From the NCBI RefSeq assembly GCF_024519455.1, contig NZ_JALJRY010000008.1, forward strand, positions 62,001-126,000: a stretch of DNA of 64,000 nt, read 5' to 3'. Both the position numbers and the translations under genes were made by a program. Shown one piece after another: positions 33,173 through 41,205 of the stretch (positions within the stretch are counted from its first letter, which is position 1; the number at the start of each line of letters is the position of its first letter). Below the pieces are notes generated by a model that had not been told where the DNA came from, ran no database searches, and saw only the letters and a list, made by a program, of their open reading frames with translations. This DNA is from Streptomyces sp. STR69 (GTDB lineage: Bacteria; Actinomycetota; Actinomycetes; Streptomycetales; Streptomycetaceae).

Positions 33173-34018
33173 ATGCCCGACGGACCCGACCGGGATCTGG
33201 TGCTGTACGAGGTCGACGAGGACGGTGTCGCCACCGTCACCCTCAACCGGCCCGAGCGCAAGAACGCCTGGAGCCTCCCCATGGAGCGCCGCTTCTTCGC
33301 CCTCCTGGACGAGGCCGCCGCCGACCCCGCCGTCCGCGTCGTGATCGTCACGGGCGCCGGCCGGGCGTTCTGCCCCGGCATGGACGTCCAGCGGCTGGAG
33401 CAGAACGCCCAGCCGGGCCAGTCCCTCAACCTCCAGGCCCGCGTGCCCATGTACAGCAGGCGCAACATGCCCAAGCCGCTCATCGCGGCCGTCAACGGCG
33501 CCTGCGCGGGCATCGGCCTGGTCCAGGCGTTGATCTGCGACGTACGCTTCGCCGCCCGAGGCGCGCGCTTCACCACCGCCTTCACCCGCCGCGGCCTCGC
33601 CGGCGAGTACAACCTCCCCTACGTGCTGCCGCGCGTCGTCGGCCTGGAGAACGCCCTCGACCTCCTCCTGTCCGGCCGCGTCTTCGATGCCGACGAGGCG
33701 AAGCAACTCGGCCTCGTCAGCCGGGTCGTGGAGCCGGAGGACCTGCTCGACGCGGCCCGCGCCTACGCCCGCGACATCGCCCGCAACTGCTCACCGCGCG
33801 CCATGGCCGTCGTACGCCACCAGGTCTACGGCGACCTCGACCGGCCCTTCACCGACGCGCTCGCCCGCTCCTACTCCGCCATGGAGTTCTTCGCGGGCTC
33901 GCCGGACTTCCGCGAAGGGGTGGCCAGCTTCGTGGAGAAACGGGAGCCCAAGTTCGAGGCCCTGCCCCCGGACTTCGACCCGGACGAGGCCACCCGCGAC
34001 GCGTTCCTGCCGTACTGA
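33173..34018 (+). CDS. Enoyl-CoA hydratase/isomerase family protein
   Basis: 281-aa crotonase: TLNRPERKNAWSLPMERRFF, GAGRAFCPGMDVQRLEQ and NGACAGIGLVQALICDVRFA. The catalytic zone FTRRGLAGEYNLPYVLPRVV keeps a Glu, and the C-terminus EGVASFVEKREPKFEALPPD is typical of Streptomyces hydratases. Closely resembles 39800-40627. It follows the thioesterase by 4 bp. Confidence 0.9.
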   Translation: MPDGPDRDLVLYEVDEDGVATVTLNRPERKNAWSLPMERRFFALLDEAAADPAVRVVIVTGAGRAFCPGMDVQRLEQNAQPGQSLNLQARVPMYSRRNMPKPLIAAVNGACAGIGLVQALICDVRFAARGARFTTAFTRRGLAGEYNLPYVLPRVVGLENALDLLLSGRVFDADEAKQLGLVSRVVEPEDLLDAARAYARDIARNCSPRAMAVVRHQVYGDLDRPFTDALARSYSAMEFFAGSPDFREGVASFVEKREPKFEALPPDFDPDEATRDAFLPY

Positions 34019-34033
34019 CCGAGGAGAAGGAAG

Positions 34034-34486
34034 ATGACAGGGCAGCCGTTCCCCGTCGAGGCCGGGCACATTCTGATGTTCGCCCGGGCCATCGGCGACG
34101 AGAACCCCGCATATCTCGGCGAGGCCGCGCTCGCGCCGCCCACCTTCACCATGGCGAGCGCCCACCACGACCCCGACTACCGGCTGCGGCCCAAGCCGGG
34201 GGAGGAGTGGTTCGGGTCCGGCGCCGGGCCGGGCGTGATGCCCGAGGGCGGTGGCGGCCTGCACGCCGAGCAGCACTTCGAGTACCACCGGCCGGTACGC
34301 GCGGGGGAGACCCTGTACGCCACCACCGTCACCGGCCGCAGCTGGGAGAAGCAGGGACGTACCGGCCTGCTGCTGTTCAGCGAGCGCATCACCGAGTACC
34401 GGGACGCCGACGGCGAACCGGTCGTCAGCGCCCGCACCGTGGCCGTCGTGCCCGAGGGCCCCGCCACCCGGAAGGACGTCCGATGA
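34034..34486 (+). CDS. FAS1-like/MaoC N-terminal-type dehydratase subunit
   Basis: 150-aa hot-dog protein of the FAS1_DH_region/MaoC_dehydrat_N type: FPVEAGHILMFARAIGDENP, APPTFTMASAHHDPDY, GLHAEQHFEYHRPVRAGETLYATT and ERITEYRDADGEPVVSAR. It overlaps the next hot-dog gene by four bases. In steroid side-chain degradation such a pair (ChsH1 and the hot-dog half of ChsH2) forms a heteromeric enoyl-CoA hydratase; I infer the same organisation here. Confidence 0.86.
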   Translation: MTGQPFPVEAGHILMFARAIGDENPAYLGEAALAPPTFTMASAHHDPDYRLRPKPGEEWFGSGAGPGVMPEGGGGLHAEQHFEYHRPVRAGETLYATTVTGRSWEKQGRTGLLLFSERITEYRDADGEPVVSARTVAVVPEGPATRKDVR

Positions 34487-34905
34487 ACCTGAGCGTCGAT
34501 GACGTGAAGGTCGGCGAGACCCGCGAGAGCGTGCTGGTCGACGACCTCAAGCGCACCCGGATCGTCCAATACGCGGGCGCCTCCGGCGACTTCAACCCGC
34601 TGCACACCGACGAGAAGTTCGCGACAGATGTCGCGGGCTACCCCGGCGTCTTCGCCCACGGCATGCTGACGATGGGCATGACGGGACGCGTCCTGACCGA
34701 CTGGGTCGGCGTCGAGGCGCTGCTGACCTTCGGGGTGCGCTTCAAGGCCCAGGTGTGGCCCGGCGACACCCTGACCGCCACGGCGACCGTCGAGTCGGTC
34801 GAGGACACGCCGGACGGCCCGGTAGCCCACTTCTCGCTGCGAACCGTCACCCAGGACGGCGCCGAGGTGGTCACCGGCACCGCTTCGGCCCTGCTGGAGC
34901 CCTGA
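34483..34905 (+). CDS. MaoC-like enoyl-CoA hydratase
   Basis: 140-aa hot-dog protein from the ATG in ATGA. The R-specific hydratase motif is intact: YAGASGDFNPLHTDEKFA with Asp36, Asn38 and His41. AHGMLTMGMTGRVLTDW and VRFKAQVWPGDTLTATATV complete the fold. It should hydrate a trans-enoyl-CoA to the (3R)-hydroxyacyl-CoA, feeding the MFE-2-type dehydrogenases, and probably pairs with the preceding FAS1-like subunit. Confidence 0.9.
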   Translation: MNLSVDDVKVGETRESVLVDDLKRTRIVQYAGASGDFNPLHTDEKFATDVAGYPGVFAHGMLTMGMTGRVLTDWVGVEALLTFGVRFKAQVWPGDTLTATATVESVEDTPDGPVAHFSLRTVTQDGAEVVTGTASALLEP

Positions 34906-34909
34906 ACCG

Positions 34910-36361
34910 GTGAGCGGCGAGGCGGAGTTCACCTGGACGGCGACGGTGGCCGCCGCCTACGACCACTCCCGTCCCGCCGTCCGGTTCGGTGACCTCACCT
35001 GGACCGGACACGAACTCCTCGACCGGGCGTCCGGCGCCGCCGACTGGCTCGACACCCTCGGCCTCGAACCCGGCGCCCCGGTACCCGCCCTGGCTGCCAC
35101 CTCCGCCGACGCCCTCGCGCTGGTTATCGGCGGCGCAGGGTCCGCCCACCCGCTCGCCCCGCTCGGCGTCCGTATGACGCCGTACGAGATCGCGGCCGTG
35201 GTCGAGGCGTCCGGGGCCCAACTCCTCCTCGCACAGCCGGAGTTCGCCGAACTCGGCGAACAGGTCGCCGAGCTGTCCGGCCGCCGTGCCGTCGTCGTCC
35301 CCGAACTCCGCCCGAGCGCAAGGCCGTTGACCGCCGAGCCGGACGACCTCGCCGTCGTCCTGCACACCTCCGGCACGACAGGCCTCCCCAAACCCGTCCC
35401 CATGACCCAACGCCGCCTGGCCGCCCGCGCCCGGGTCAACGGCCGTCTCTGCGCGCTCGATCCGCAGAGTTTCTACGGGGGCAGCGCCCCCTTCCACCAC
35501 ATCGCCGGCCTCGGCAACATCGCCGTCGCCCTGGCCACGGGCGCGCTGATCACCGGCCTGCCCCGCTTCACCGTCGAGGGCTGGGCCCTGCTGCGCGCAC
35601 TCGGCGTCACCCACACCAGCATGGTCCCGGCGATGCTGGAGACCCTGCTGACGGCAGGCCAGGCGCACCACGAGACGCTGCGGGTCCTCCAGTACGGCGG
35701 CGCGCCGGTCCGCCCCGGCACCCTGCGGCGGACGTACGAGGCGATGCCGGGCGTCCGGATGCTCAACATGTTCGGGCAGACCGAGGGCTCGCCCATCAGT
35801 GTGCTCACCCCCGAGGACCACCGGGAGGCGGTCGCCGGGCGCACCGAACTGCTGCGGTCCGTGGGACGACCCGCTCCCGGCGTCGAGCTGCGGGTGCGGG
35901 ACACCGGACCGGACGGCGTCGGCGAGATCCACGCCCGCGCCGACCACTTCTTCAGGATCGACGCCGAAGGCTGGCTGCACAGCGGCGACTTGGGCCGAGT
36001 GGCCGAGGACGGTTACCTCTACCTGTACGGCCGTGGCACCGACATGATCATCCGGGGTGGTGAGAACGTCCACCCGCTGGAGGTCGAGACCGTCTTGGCC
36101 GCGCACCCGGGCGTCGCGGACGTGGCCGTCACAGGCGCCCCCGACGAACGGCTCGGCCAGACCGTCGTCGCCTTCGTCGTGGCGTCCGACCCCGACGCCC
36201 CGCCCGAACCCGCCTCGCTCAGGGCACACGCCCGCACCCGGCTGTCCGGATTCAAGGTCCCCGTCCGCTGGTGGTTCGTGGACCACCTGCCGCGCAACGC
36301 CAACGGCAAGGTCGTACGGCAGCGGTTGCGCGAGCCCGGCCAAGGAGAAACACGTGACTGA
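34910..36361 (+). CDS. AMP-dependent acyl-CoA synthetase
   Basis: 483-aa ANL ligase from GTG 34910, somewhat shorter than usual. It has a regular P-loop HTSGTTGLPKPVPMTQ, the core FGQTEGSPISV, WLHSGDLGRVAEDGYLYL, GRGTDMIIRGGENVHPLEVE and the C-terminal lysine in PRNANGKVVRQRL. Converts a carboxylic acid into its CoA thioester. Third ligase of the island; the others are PaaK-like (3069) and FadD-like (16732). It overlaps the beta-lactamase-fold gene by 8 bp. Confidence 0.91.
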   Translation: MSGEAEFTWTATVAAAYDHSRPAVRFGDLTWTGHELLDRASGAADWLDTLGLEPGAPVPALAATSADALALVIGGAGSAHPLAPLGVRMTPYEIAAVVEASGAQLLLAQPEFAELGEQVAELSGRRAVVVPELRPSARPLTAEPDDLAVVLHTSGTTGLPKPVPMTQRRLAARARVNGRLCALDPQSFYGGSAPFHHIAGLGNIAVALATGALITGLPRFTVEGWALLRALGVTHTSMVPAMLETLLTAGQAHHETLRVLQYGGAPVRPGTLRRTYEAMPGVRMLNMFGQTEGSPISVLTPEDHREAVAGRTELLRSVGRPAPGVELRVRDTGPDGVGEIHARADHFFRIDAEGWLHSGDLGRVAEDGYLYLYGRGTDMIIRGGENVHPLEVETVLAAHPGVADVAVTGAPDERLGQTVVAFVVASDPDAPPEPASLRAHARTRLSGFKVPVRWWFVDHLPRNANGKVVRQRLREPGQGETRD

Positions 36362-37478
36362 TCACTCCGTCGTCGCCCCGGAGAGCGTGGGGGTGGACCC
36401 GTACCGGCTGGACGTCCTGCTGCGTCGGATCCGGCTGGAGGTCGAGCACGGACCGCTGCCGTCCGCGCAGGTCGCCGTCGCCCGGGGCGGTCGCCTGGTG
36501 GCGTTCGAGACCTGGGGGGACGCCGGCCCGGACACGCGATACGTCCTGCAGTCCGTCGGGCGGTCCATCGTTGCCGGTGTCGTGTGGAAGCTGCTCGGTG
36601 AGGGACTTCTGCACCTGGACGAGCAAGTCGCCGCGATCATCCTGGAGTTCGCGCCGAACGGGAAGGATACGGTGACCGTCGAGCAGGTGCTCACGCACAC
36701 CGCCGGCTTCCCCTTCGCACCCCTCGGCTACCCGAAGATGCTGGACCGCGAGCAACGGCTCGCCGCCTTCGGGCGCTGGCGGCTCGACACCCCGCCGGGC
36801 ACCCGCCTCCAGTTCCATCTCACCGCCGCCGCATGGCTGATCGCCGAGATCGTGGAGCGGCGCACGGGGCTGCCCTTCGCCGACTACCTCCACGAGCGCA
36901 TCACCAGGCCGCTGGGCCTCACCTCGATCGAACTCGGCGTACCGGTCGAGCGGCAACCCGGCTCCGTCGCCCCGATGACCGCCACCGACCGCACCGACGA
37001 CACCCAGGAACCCGACCCCTGGGGACCCTGGTACCTCGCCGACCCCCGCGTTCTGGCGGCCGGCGAACCCAGCCACGCCCTCGTCGCCACCGCCGCCGAT
37101 GTCGCCCTGTACTTCCAGGCGTTGGAGCACTCGGGCCTGTGGAAGCCGGAGGCGGTGGCGGAGGGCACCCGGATCCGGCTGACCCAACTCCCGGCCGGGG
37201 AGCAGCTCTACGGGGGCGGCGGCACCCGGCGTACCAGCATGGGCCTGTTCGTGACGGTGGCCGGTCCGGACGCAGGCAGCCAACTCCCGTCCACCGGCTC
37301 GCCGTCGCTCTTCGGCAGCGCGGGCGCCGCGTACCAACTCGGCTTCATGGACCCGGAGTCCGGCCTGTCCTTCGCCTGTCTGAGCAACGGCTACCCGCTC
37401 GCCGGCTACGACCACACGCGGCGGGGCGCGGCGCTGCTCACCAACATCGCGAACCTGGCGGCGGACCTGGTCTTCTGA
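36354..37478 (+). CDS. Class-C beta-lactamase-fold protein with lost catalytic motifs
   Basis: 374 aa from GTG 36354 (AAGGAG upstream). Overall layout follows the class-C beta-lactamase/esterase family: EGLLHLDEQVAAIILEF, VTVEQVLTHTAGFPFAPLG, LIAEIVERRTGLPFADYL, ERITRPLGLTS and a C-terminal FMDPESGLSFACLSNG. The SxxK nucleophile motif reads SVGR (67-70), YxN reads HLT (155-157), and the HTG element reads SAG (322-324). No signal peptide is visible, so it is cytoplasmic. It is unlikely to be a normal serine hydrolase; a binding or novel catalytic role linked to the ligase is possible. A strong hairpin overlaps its stop codon. Confidence 0.82.
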   Translation: MTDHSVVAPESVGVDPYRLDVLLRRIRLEVEHGPLPSAQVAVARGGRLVAFETWGDAGPDTRYVLQSVGRSIVAGVVWKLLGEGLLHLDEQVAAIILEFAPNGKDTVTVEQVLTHTAGFPFAPLGYPKMLDREQRLAAFGRWRLDTPPGTRLQFHLTAAAWLIAEIVERRTGLPFADYLHERITRPLGLTSIELGVPVERQPGSVAPMTATDRTDDTQEPDPWGPWYLADPRVLAAGEPSHALVATAADVALYFQALEHSGLWKPEAVAEGTRIRLTQLPAGEQLYGGGGTRRTSMGLFVTVAGPDAGSQLPSTGSPSLFGSAGAAYQLGFMDPESGLSFACLSNGYPLAGYDHTRRGAALLTNIANLAADLVF

Positions 37479-37495
37479 CCTGGTCCGCCGCCAGG
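37454..37495. terminator. Bidirectional hairpin terminator
   Basis: A perfect 14-bp inverted repeat (CCTGGCGGCGGACC at 37454-37467; GGTCCGCCGCCAGG at 37482-37495) with a 14-nt loop containing the stop codon of the plus-strand gene. It separates convergent operons, ending 16 bp before the stop of the minus-strand amidohydrolase. Confidence 0.75.
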
Positions 37496-37511
37496 CGGGG
37501 GCGTGCGGGGC

Positions 37512-38693
37512 TCAGCGGCTGATCAGCTGCTGAGCGTTGTTGTACATGATGTCGTCCTGGACCGACTCGTCGAGTTCCGCGAGGAGCTTGCGGTAGTCGG
37601 CCGGGTTGGCGATGCCCTCCGCGTGCGGGAAGTCCGAGCCCATCACGATCGACTCGTGGTAGCCGAGCCGCTTGACCAGGCTCGGGATGTCGTCCTCCGG
37701 GTAAGGCACCACACGGATGTGCTTGCGGAACACCTGACTGGGCCGCTCCGCCAACTGGCCGCCGATCCAGGGGCCGTTGCGGCCCATGCCCCGGCTCTTG
37801 TCCATGTGCCGGACGAAGTGGGGCACCCACTCGGCGCCGAACTCGGAGACCAGGACGTTGATGTCGGGGAAGCGCCCGAAGAGGTTGTCGAAGATCAGCG
37901 CGGACAGCGTCTCCTCGATCGGACGCTGGCCGTACGTGTTCATCCACTGCCACGCGGACATCCGGAAATGGATCGGGCTCGCGTCGTGACCCCAGGCCGG
38001 GGCGACATGCGAGTTGTAGTAGAACTCGCTGATGTGGTAACAGACGCTGGCCTTGGCCTCGTTGACCAGTTTCCAGAACGGGTCGAAGTACGGGTCGCCC
38101 GGTGAGCGGCCGTACTGCGGCCCGGTCGGCAGCATGATGAAGCGGGCGCCCTTGTCCAGGACGTACTCCAGCTCCTTGACCGCGTGGTCCAGGTCGCGCA
38201 GGGACAGCAGCGCGGGGGAGTAGATGCGGTCCTGGTGGTTGAAGCCCCACACCTCGTTCATGTAGCGGTTGAACGAGTGGTAGTTGGCGTAGAGCGGTTC
38301 GACGCCCTGCACGTACTCCTCGGCGACCAGTGCCCAGCCGCCCGGGTAGATGATCGTCTGGTCCAGGCCCTGCTCGTCCATGACGCGCAGCCGGGCCTCG
38401 CGGTTCTGGTACGACTCGTGCATCGGCTCGAACTGGTAGGTCTCGTCGGGGTTGCCCGAGGCCATGGCCTTGAGCATCTCCTTGAGCGAGCCGGGCCGGT
38501 AGACCTGCCCGAACTCCGGCTCCAGACAGACCACGATGCGGTCCCCGGCGAGGATGACCTCGCGGCCGTCCGGGAGCGTCACCGGGGCTACTGCCTGGCC
38601 GAGGAACTCCTTCGGGAGGTAGCGGGTGAAGGAGTCCCGTTCCTCGTACATGTGCTGGTCGCAGTCGAAGATTCGCTTGCGCTGTTCGGCCAT
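37512..38693 (-). CDS. Amidohydrolase family protein (ACMSD-like)
   Basis: 393-aa amidohydrolase_2 protein: N-terminal FDCDQHMYEERDSF with the D-x-H motif, DEQGLDQTIIYPGGWALV, CYHISEFYYNSHVAPAWGHD, VLVSEFGAEWVPHFVRHMDKS and GSDFPHAEGIANP with the metal Asp. It should hydrolyse or decarboxylate a cyclic or keto-acid intermediate. Transcribed alone from a promoter carrying the 18-bp repeated box. Paralogue of the partial gene at the window start. Confidence 0.88.
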   Translation of the reverse strand: MAEQRKRIFDCDQHMYEERDSFTRYLPKEFLGQAVAPVTLPDGREVILAGDRIVVCLEPEFGQVYRPGSLKEMLKAMASGNPDETYQFEPMHESYQNREARLRVMDEQGLDQTIIYPGGWALVAEEYVQGVEPLYANYHSFNRYMNEVWGFNHQDRIYSPALLSLRDLDHAVKELEYVLDKGARFIMLPTGPQYGRSPGDPYFDPFWKLVNEAKASVCYHISEFYYNSHVAPAWGHDASPIHFRMSAWQWMNTYGQRPIEETLSALIFDNLFGRFPDINVLVSEFGAEWVPHFVRHMDKSRGMGRNGPWIGGQLAERPSQVFRKHIRVVPYPEDDIPSLVKRLGYHESIVMGSDFPHAEGIANPADYRKLLAELDESVQDDIMYNNAQQLISR

Positions 38694-38733
38694 GGCCGTC
38701 GCCTCCGGACCCCAGATCTATTCAGTACGCCTC

Positions 38734-38751
38734 CTATAATTATCTAACTGT
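38734..38751. promoter_or_regulatory. Promoter/operator of amidohydrolase gene (18-bp repeat)
   Basis: CTATAATTATCTAACTGT is identical to 27650-27667. On the minus strand, TTGCGT then 16 bp then TAATTA gives a plausible sigma-70-like promoter reading into the amidohydrolase, with the box covering the -10 region. Confidence 0.65.
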
Positions 38752-38830
38752 TTCGGAGACGCAAGGGGTGAGGGTGGGATCGGCTCGGTGATCCTCGATC
38801 CGTGCGGTCGGTCGACGAGGGTGGGCCCGG

Positions 38831-39631
38831 TCAGTCGATGAGTTCGAGCACCGTCTTGGGGCCGGCCCCGTTCACCACGTCGTCGGCGCCGCTGATGTGG
38901 CGCTGCCACAGCTTCTCGGCCTCGTCCGCCTTGCCGGACTCGATCAGGCCGACCAGCCGCACATGGGCCCGGTGTCCCTTGAGGGCCTGCGCCTTCTGGG
39001 TCTCGGCGTCGGTGGCCGCCGCGGTGTACGAGGCGTTGGCCCGGTCGATGATGTTGCGCAGCATGCCGCACAGGAGGATCAGCGTCTGGTTGCCGGTCAG
39101 TTCGATCAGCAGGGCGTGGAAGGTGTCCTGTGCCTCGACCAGGCCCAGCGGGTCGTCCAGGACGGTCTTCTCGGTCGCCACCGCGTCGCGCAGTCGCTTG
39201 ATGTCGTCCGCCGTGTGCTTGGCGGCCAACTGGCGCACGCACGGGGGCTCGATGACGGCCGCCGCGCGGTAGACGTCGCCCAGGGTGGCGCCGCGGTATT
39301 CGAGGATCAGGCCGGCGAAGCGGGCCGCGACATCGGAGTCCGGGGCGCTCACCCGGGCGCCGCCGTGCGCACCGCGGCGTACCGTGATCAGCGACTCCGA
39401 CTCCAGGACGCGGAACGCCTCGCGCAGCGTCGGCCGAGAGATGCCGAACTGCTCCATCAGCCCGGACTCCGGCGGCAGGGCGTCGCCCGGCTTCAGCTCG
39501 CCCCGCACGATCTGGCGGCGCAGCTCAGCGGCGACCAGCTCGGCGGTCTTCGGTACACGGACCTGACGTCCGACGCGGCCTCGCGCGGGGACGGGCACGG
39601 TGGGCGTTTCTGCGCGGGCTGCCTCGGCCAC
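38831..39631 (-). CDS. GntR/FadR-family transcriptional regulator (FCD domain)
   Basis: About 266 aa from GTG 39631, preferred over an ATG at 39646 because GGAGGAG lies 7 nt before the GTG and nothing precedes the ATG. Winged helix KTAELVAAELRRQIVRGEL, LPPESGLMEQFGISRPTL, REAFRVLESESLITVRRG; FCD domain with AAAVIEPPCVRQLAAKH, FHALLIELTGNQ and HRAHVRLVGLIESG. Recognition helix identical to that of the regulator at 19875. An AT-rich element matching the divergent operator overlaps the start region, suggesting autoregulation. Confidence 0.92.
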   Translation of the reverse strand: MAEAARAETPTVPVPARGRVGRQVRVPKTAELVAAELRRQIVRGELKPGDALPPESGLMEQFGISRPTLREAFRVLESESLITVRRGAHGGARVSAPDSDVAARFAGLILEYRGATLGDVYRAAAVIEPPCVRQLAAKHTADDIKRLRDAVATEKTVLDDPLGLVEAQDTFHALLIELTGNQTLILLCGMLRNIIDRANASYTAAATDAETQKAQALKGHRAHVRLVGLIESGKADEAEKLWQRHISGADDVVNGAGPKTVLELID

Positions 39632-39645
39632 GGCGGGCTCCTCCA

Positions 39646-39661
39646 TATAGCAAAATGAATC
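39646..39661. promoter_or_regulatory. Candidate operator at GntR start
   Basis: TATAGCAAAATGAATC matches the complement of the divergent site at 39754-39769 (TATAGCTAGATGAATC) at 14 of 16 positions. It lies at -15 to -30 from the preferred GTG start of the regulator, where binding would block transcription of its own gene. Confidence 0.55.
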
Positions 39662-39745
39662 GTCTTAGTGCATCGAGGGTACCAGGTCAAGGTCTGGATG
39701 ATCTTGCCTTGGGGAGACCTCATCTGGTGCCCGGGCCATGGTTGG

Positions 39746-39772
39746 GTATATAGATGATTCATCTAGCTATAA
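39746..39772. promoter_or_regulatory. Palindromic operator in GntR-crotonase divergent region
   Basis: TAGATGATTCATCTA at 39751-39765 is a perfect 7-1-7 palindrome. It sits within the longer AT-rich stretch TATATAGATGATTCATCTAG followed by CTATAAAG. This is about 30 bp upstream of the crotonase start and is a good candidate binding site for the GntR regulator encoded divergently. Confidence 0.65.
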
Positions 39773-39799
39773 AGCCAACGGGCTCTGGGAGTGACCTCG

Positions 39800-40627
39800 A
39801 TGAACGAGCATGCGGCCCCGGTGATCCTCAGCGAGCTGACCGGCGACGGAGTCATGTTGCTCACTCTCAACCGGCCCGAGCGGCACAACGCCTGGACGCT
39901 GGAGATGGAGCTGCTCTACAACGAGCTGTTCGACCGCGCCGAGGCGGACCCGGCGGTACGGGCCGTCGTCCTCACTGGCGCGGGACGCAGCTTCTGCCCG
40001 GGCATGGACATGAGCGTACTGGACGGTGCGTCCTCCGGTGCGCGCCCGTGGCCGACCGACCGGCTGCCGCCGCGCACCCGGCCCATGTCGTTCCCCAAGC
40101 CCCTGGTGGCCGCCGTCAACGGCGCCTGCGCCGGCATCGGCTTCAACCAGGCGCTCATGTGCGACGTGCGGTTCGCCGTGCCCGGCGCCAAGTTCGCCGC
40201 CGCGTTCAGCGCGCGCGGACTGGTGGCGGAGGACGGCGTCTCGTGGCTCCTGCCCCGGCTCGTCGGCTACGGGAACGCGAGCGACCTGTTGCTGTCCTCG
40301 CGCCGGATCACCGGAACGGAGGCGGAGGCGATGGGCCTGGTCAACCGTCTCGTCGAGCCGGAGGACCTGCTCCCGGCGGCCCTCGCCTACGCCACGGAAC
40401 TGGCCCGCACCGCCAGCCCGTACGCGATGTCCCTCATCAAGCGGCAGCTCGCCGACGACCAGGCGAGAAGCTTCACCGAGAGCCGCGACACCGCCGCCGC
40501 GCTGCTGGCCACGGCGAAACGCGCCCCGGACTACCGCGAGGGCGTGCGCAGCTTCATCGAACGCCGGCCGCCGGAGTTCGCCGGGCTGGGGGAGAACACG
40601 CCGGAGCCTGCGGAGGCCTCGTCGTGA
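39800..40627 (+). CDS. Enoyl-CoA hydratase/isomerase family protein
   Basis: 275-aa crotonase from ATG 39800 (GGGAG 8 nt upstream; GTG 39791 is in frame). TLNRPERHNAWTLEMELLYN, GAGRSFCPGMDMSVLDG, NGACAGIGFNQALMCDVRFA, FSARGLVAEDGVSWLLPRLV with one Glu, and EGVRSFIERRPPEFAGLGE. Closest in layout to 33173-34018. Divergent from the GntR regulator and likely its direct target. Confidence 0.9.
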   Translation: MNEHAAPVILSELTGDGVMLLTLNRPERHNAWTLEMELLYNELFDRAEADPAVRAVVLTGAGRSFCPGMDMSVLDGASSGARPWPTDRLPPRTRPMSFPKPLVAAVNGACAGIGFNQALMCDVRFAVPGAKFAAAFSARGLVAEDGVSWLLPRLVGYGNASDLLLSSRRITGTEAEAMGLVNRLVEPEDLLPAALAYATELARTASPYAMSLIKRQLADDQARSFTESRDTAAALLATAKRAPDYREGVRSFIERRPPEFAGLGENTPEPAEASS

Positions 40628-41205
40628 GCCGCGCCGAACTCCCGCTGCACCGCCGCACCATCACCGTCACCGCCCACCAGGAGCCCGGCGGCGAGGAGAT
40701 CTCGGTCGAGGCGGAGTTGCGGGACGAGCGGCCGTGGGCCGAGCCGGCGGTCGCCGACATCCACCGGATGGTGCTGGTGGTGCGGGTCCGCCTCGCGGAC
40801 ATGACCATTGTGGCCGCCAACGCGGACATGCTGACGTTTCCGCACGCCGAGTGCCCGTTCATCACCCCGGTCTTCGACAGCCTGATCGGCCTGGGCGTCG
40901 CCGCCGGATACAACCGGGCGATCCAGGAGCGGTTCCGCGGCGTCCTGGGCTGCTCCCACCTCTACGAACTGGCCCGGGTGCTCGGCCCCGCCGTGGTGCA
41001 GGCGGCCATGTCGGCCAACGGGCGCCGCCGTGACGCGGGCGAGCCCGCGAACGGCCCGCGCGCGACGGCCGGGGTGCTGAACAGCTGCCACATCTGGGCA
41101 CCGGACGGCGTGGGCCTGCGCAAACTCGACGCGGGCTGGCGCCCGGGGACCGGACCGCGTCCGGTGCCCGGACTCGACACCTTCGAGCGGCCTACGGGTT
41201 CGTGA
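40624..41205 (+). CDS. DUF2889 domain protein
   Basis: 193 aa from the GTG of a GTGA overlap with the crotonase. LHRRTITVTAHQEPGGEEI, LRDERPWAEPAVADIHRMVL, RLADMTIVAANADMLTFPH, GLGVAAGYNRAIQERFRGVLG and CSHLYELARVLGPAVVQA match the DUF2889 family as I know it. Conserved His and Cys residues (PHAECPF, GCSHL, NSCHIWAPDG) hint at metal binding. Function unknown; members are often found with aromatic or lipid CoA-catabolism genes. Overlaps the convergent ACAD by 14 bp. Confidence 0.75.
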   Translation: MSRAELPLHRRTITVTAHQEPGGEEISVEAELRDERPWAEPAVADIHRMVLVVRVRLADMTIVAANADMLTFPHAECPFITPVFDSLIGLGVAAGYNRAIQERFRGVLGCSHLYELARVLGPAVVQAAMSANGRRRDAGEPANGPRATAGVLNSCHIWAPDGVGLRKLDAGWRPGTGPRPVPGLDTFERPTGS

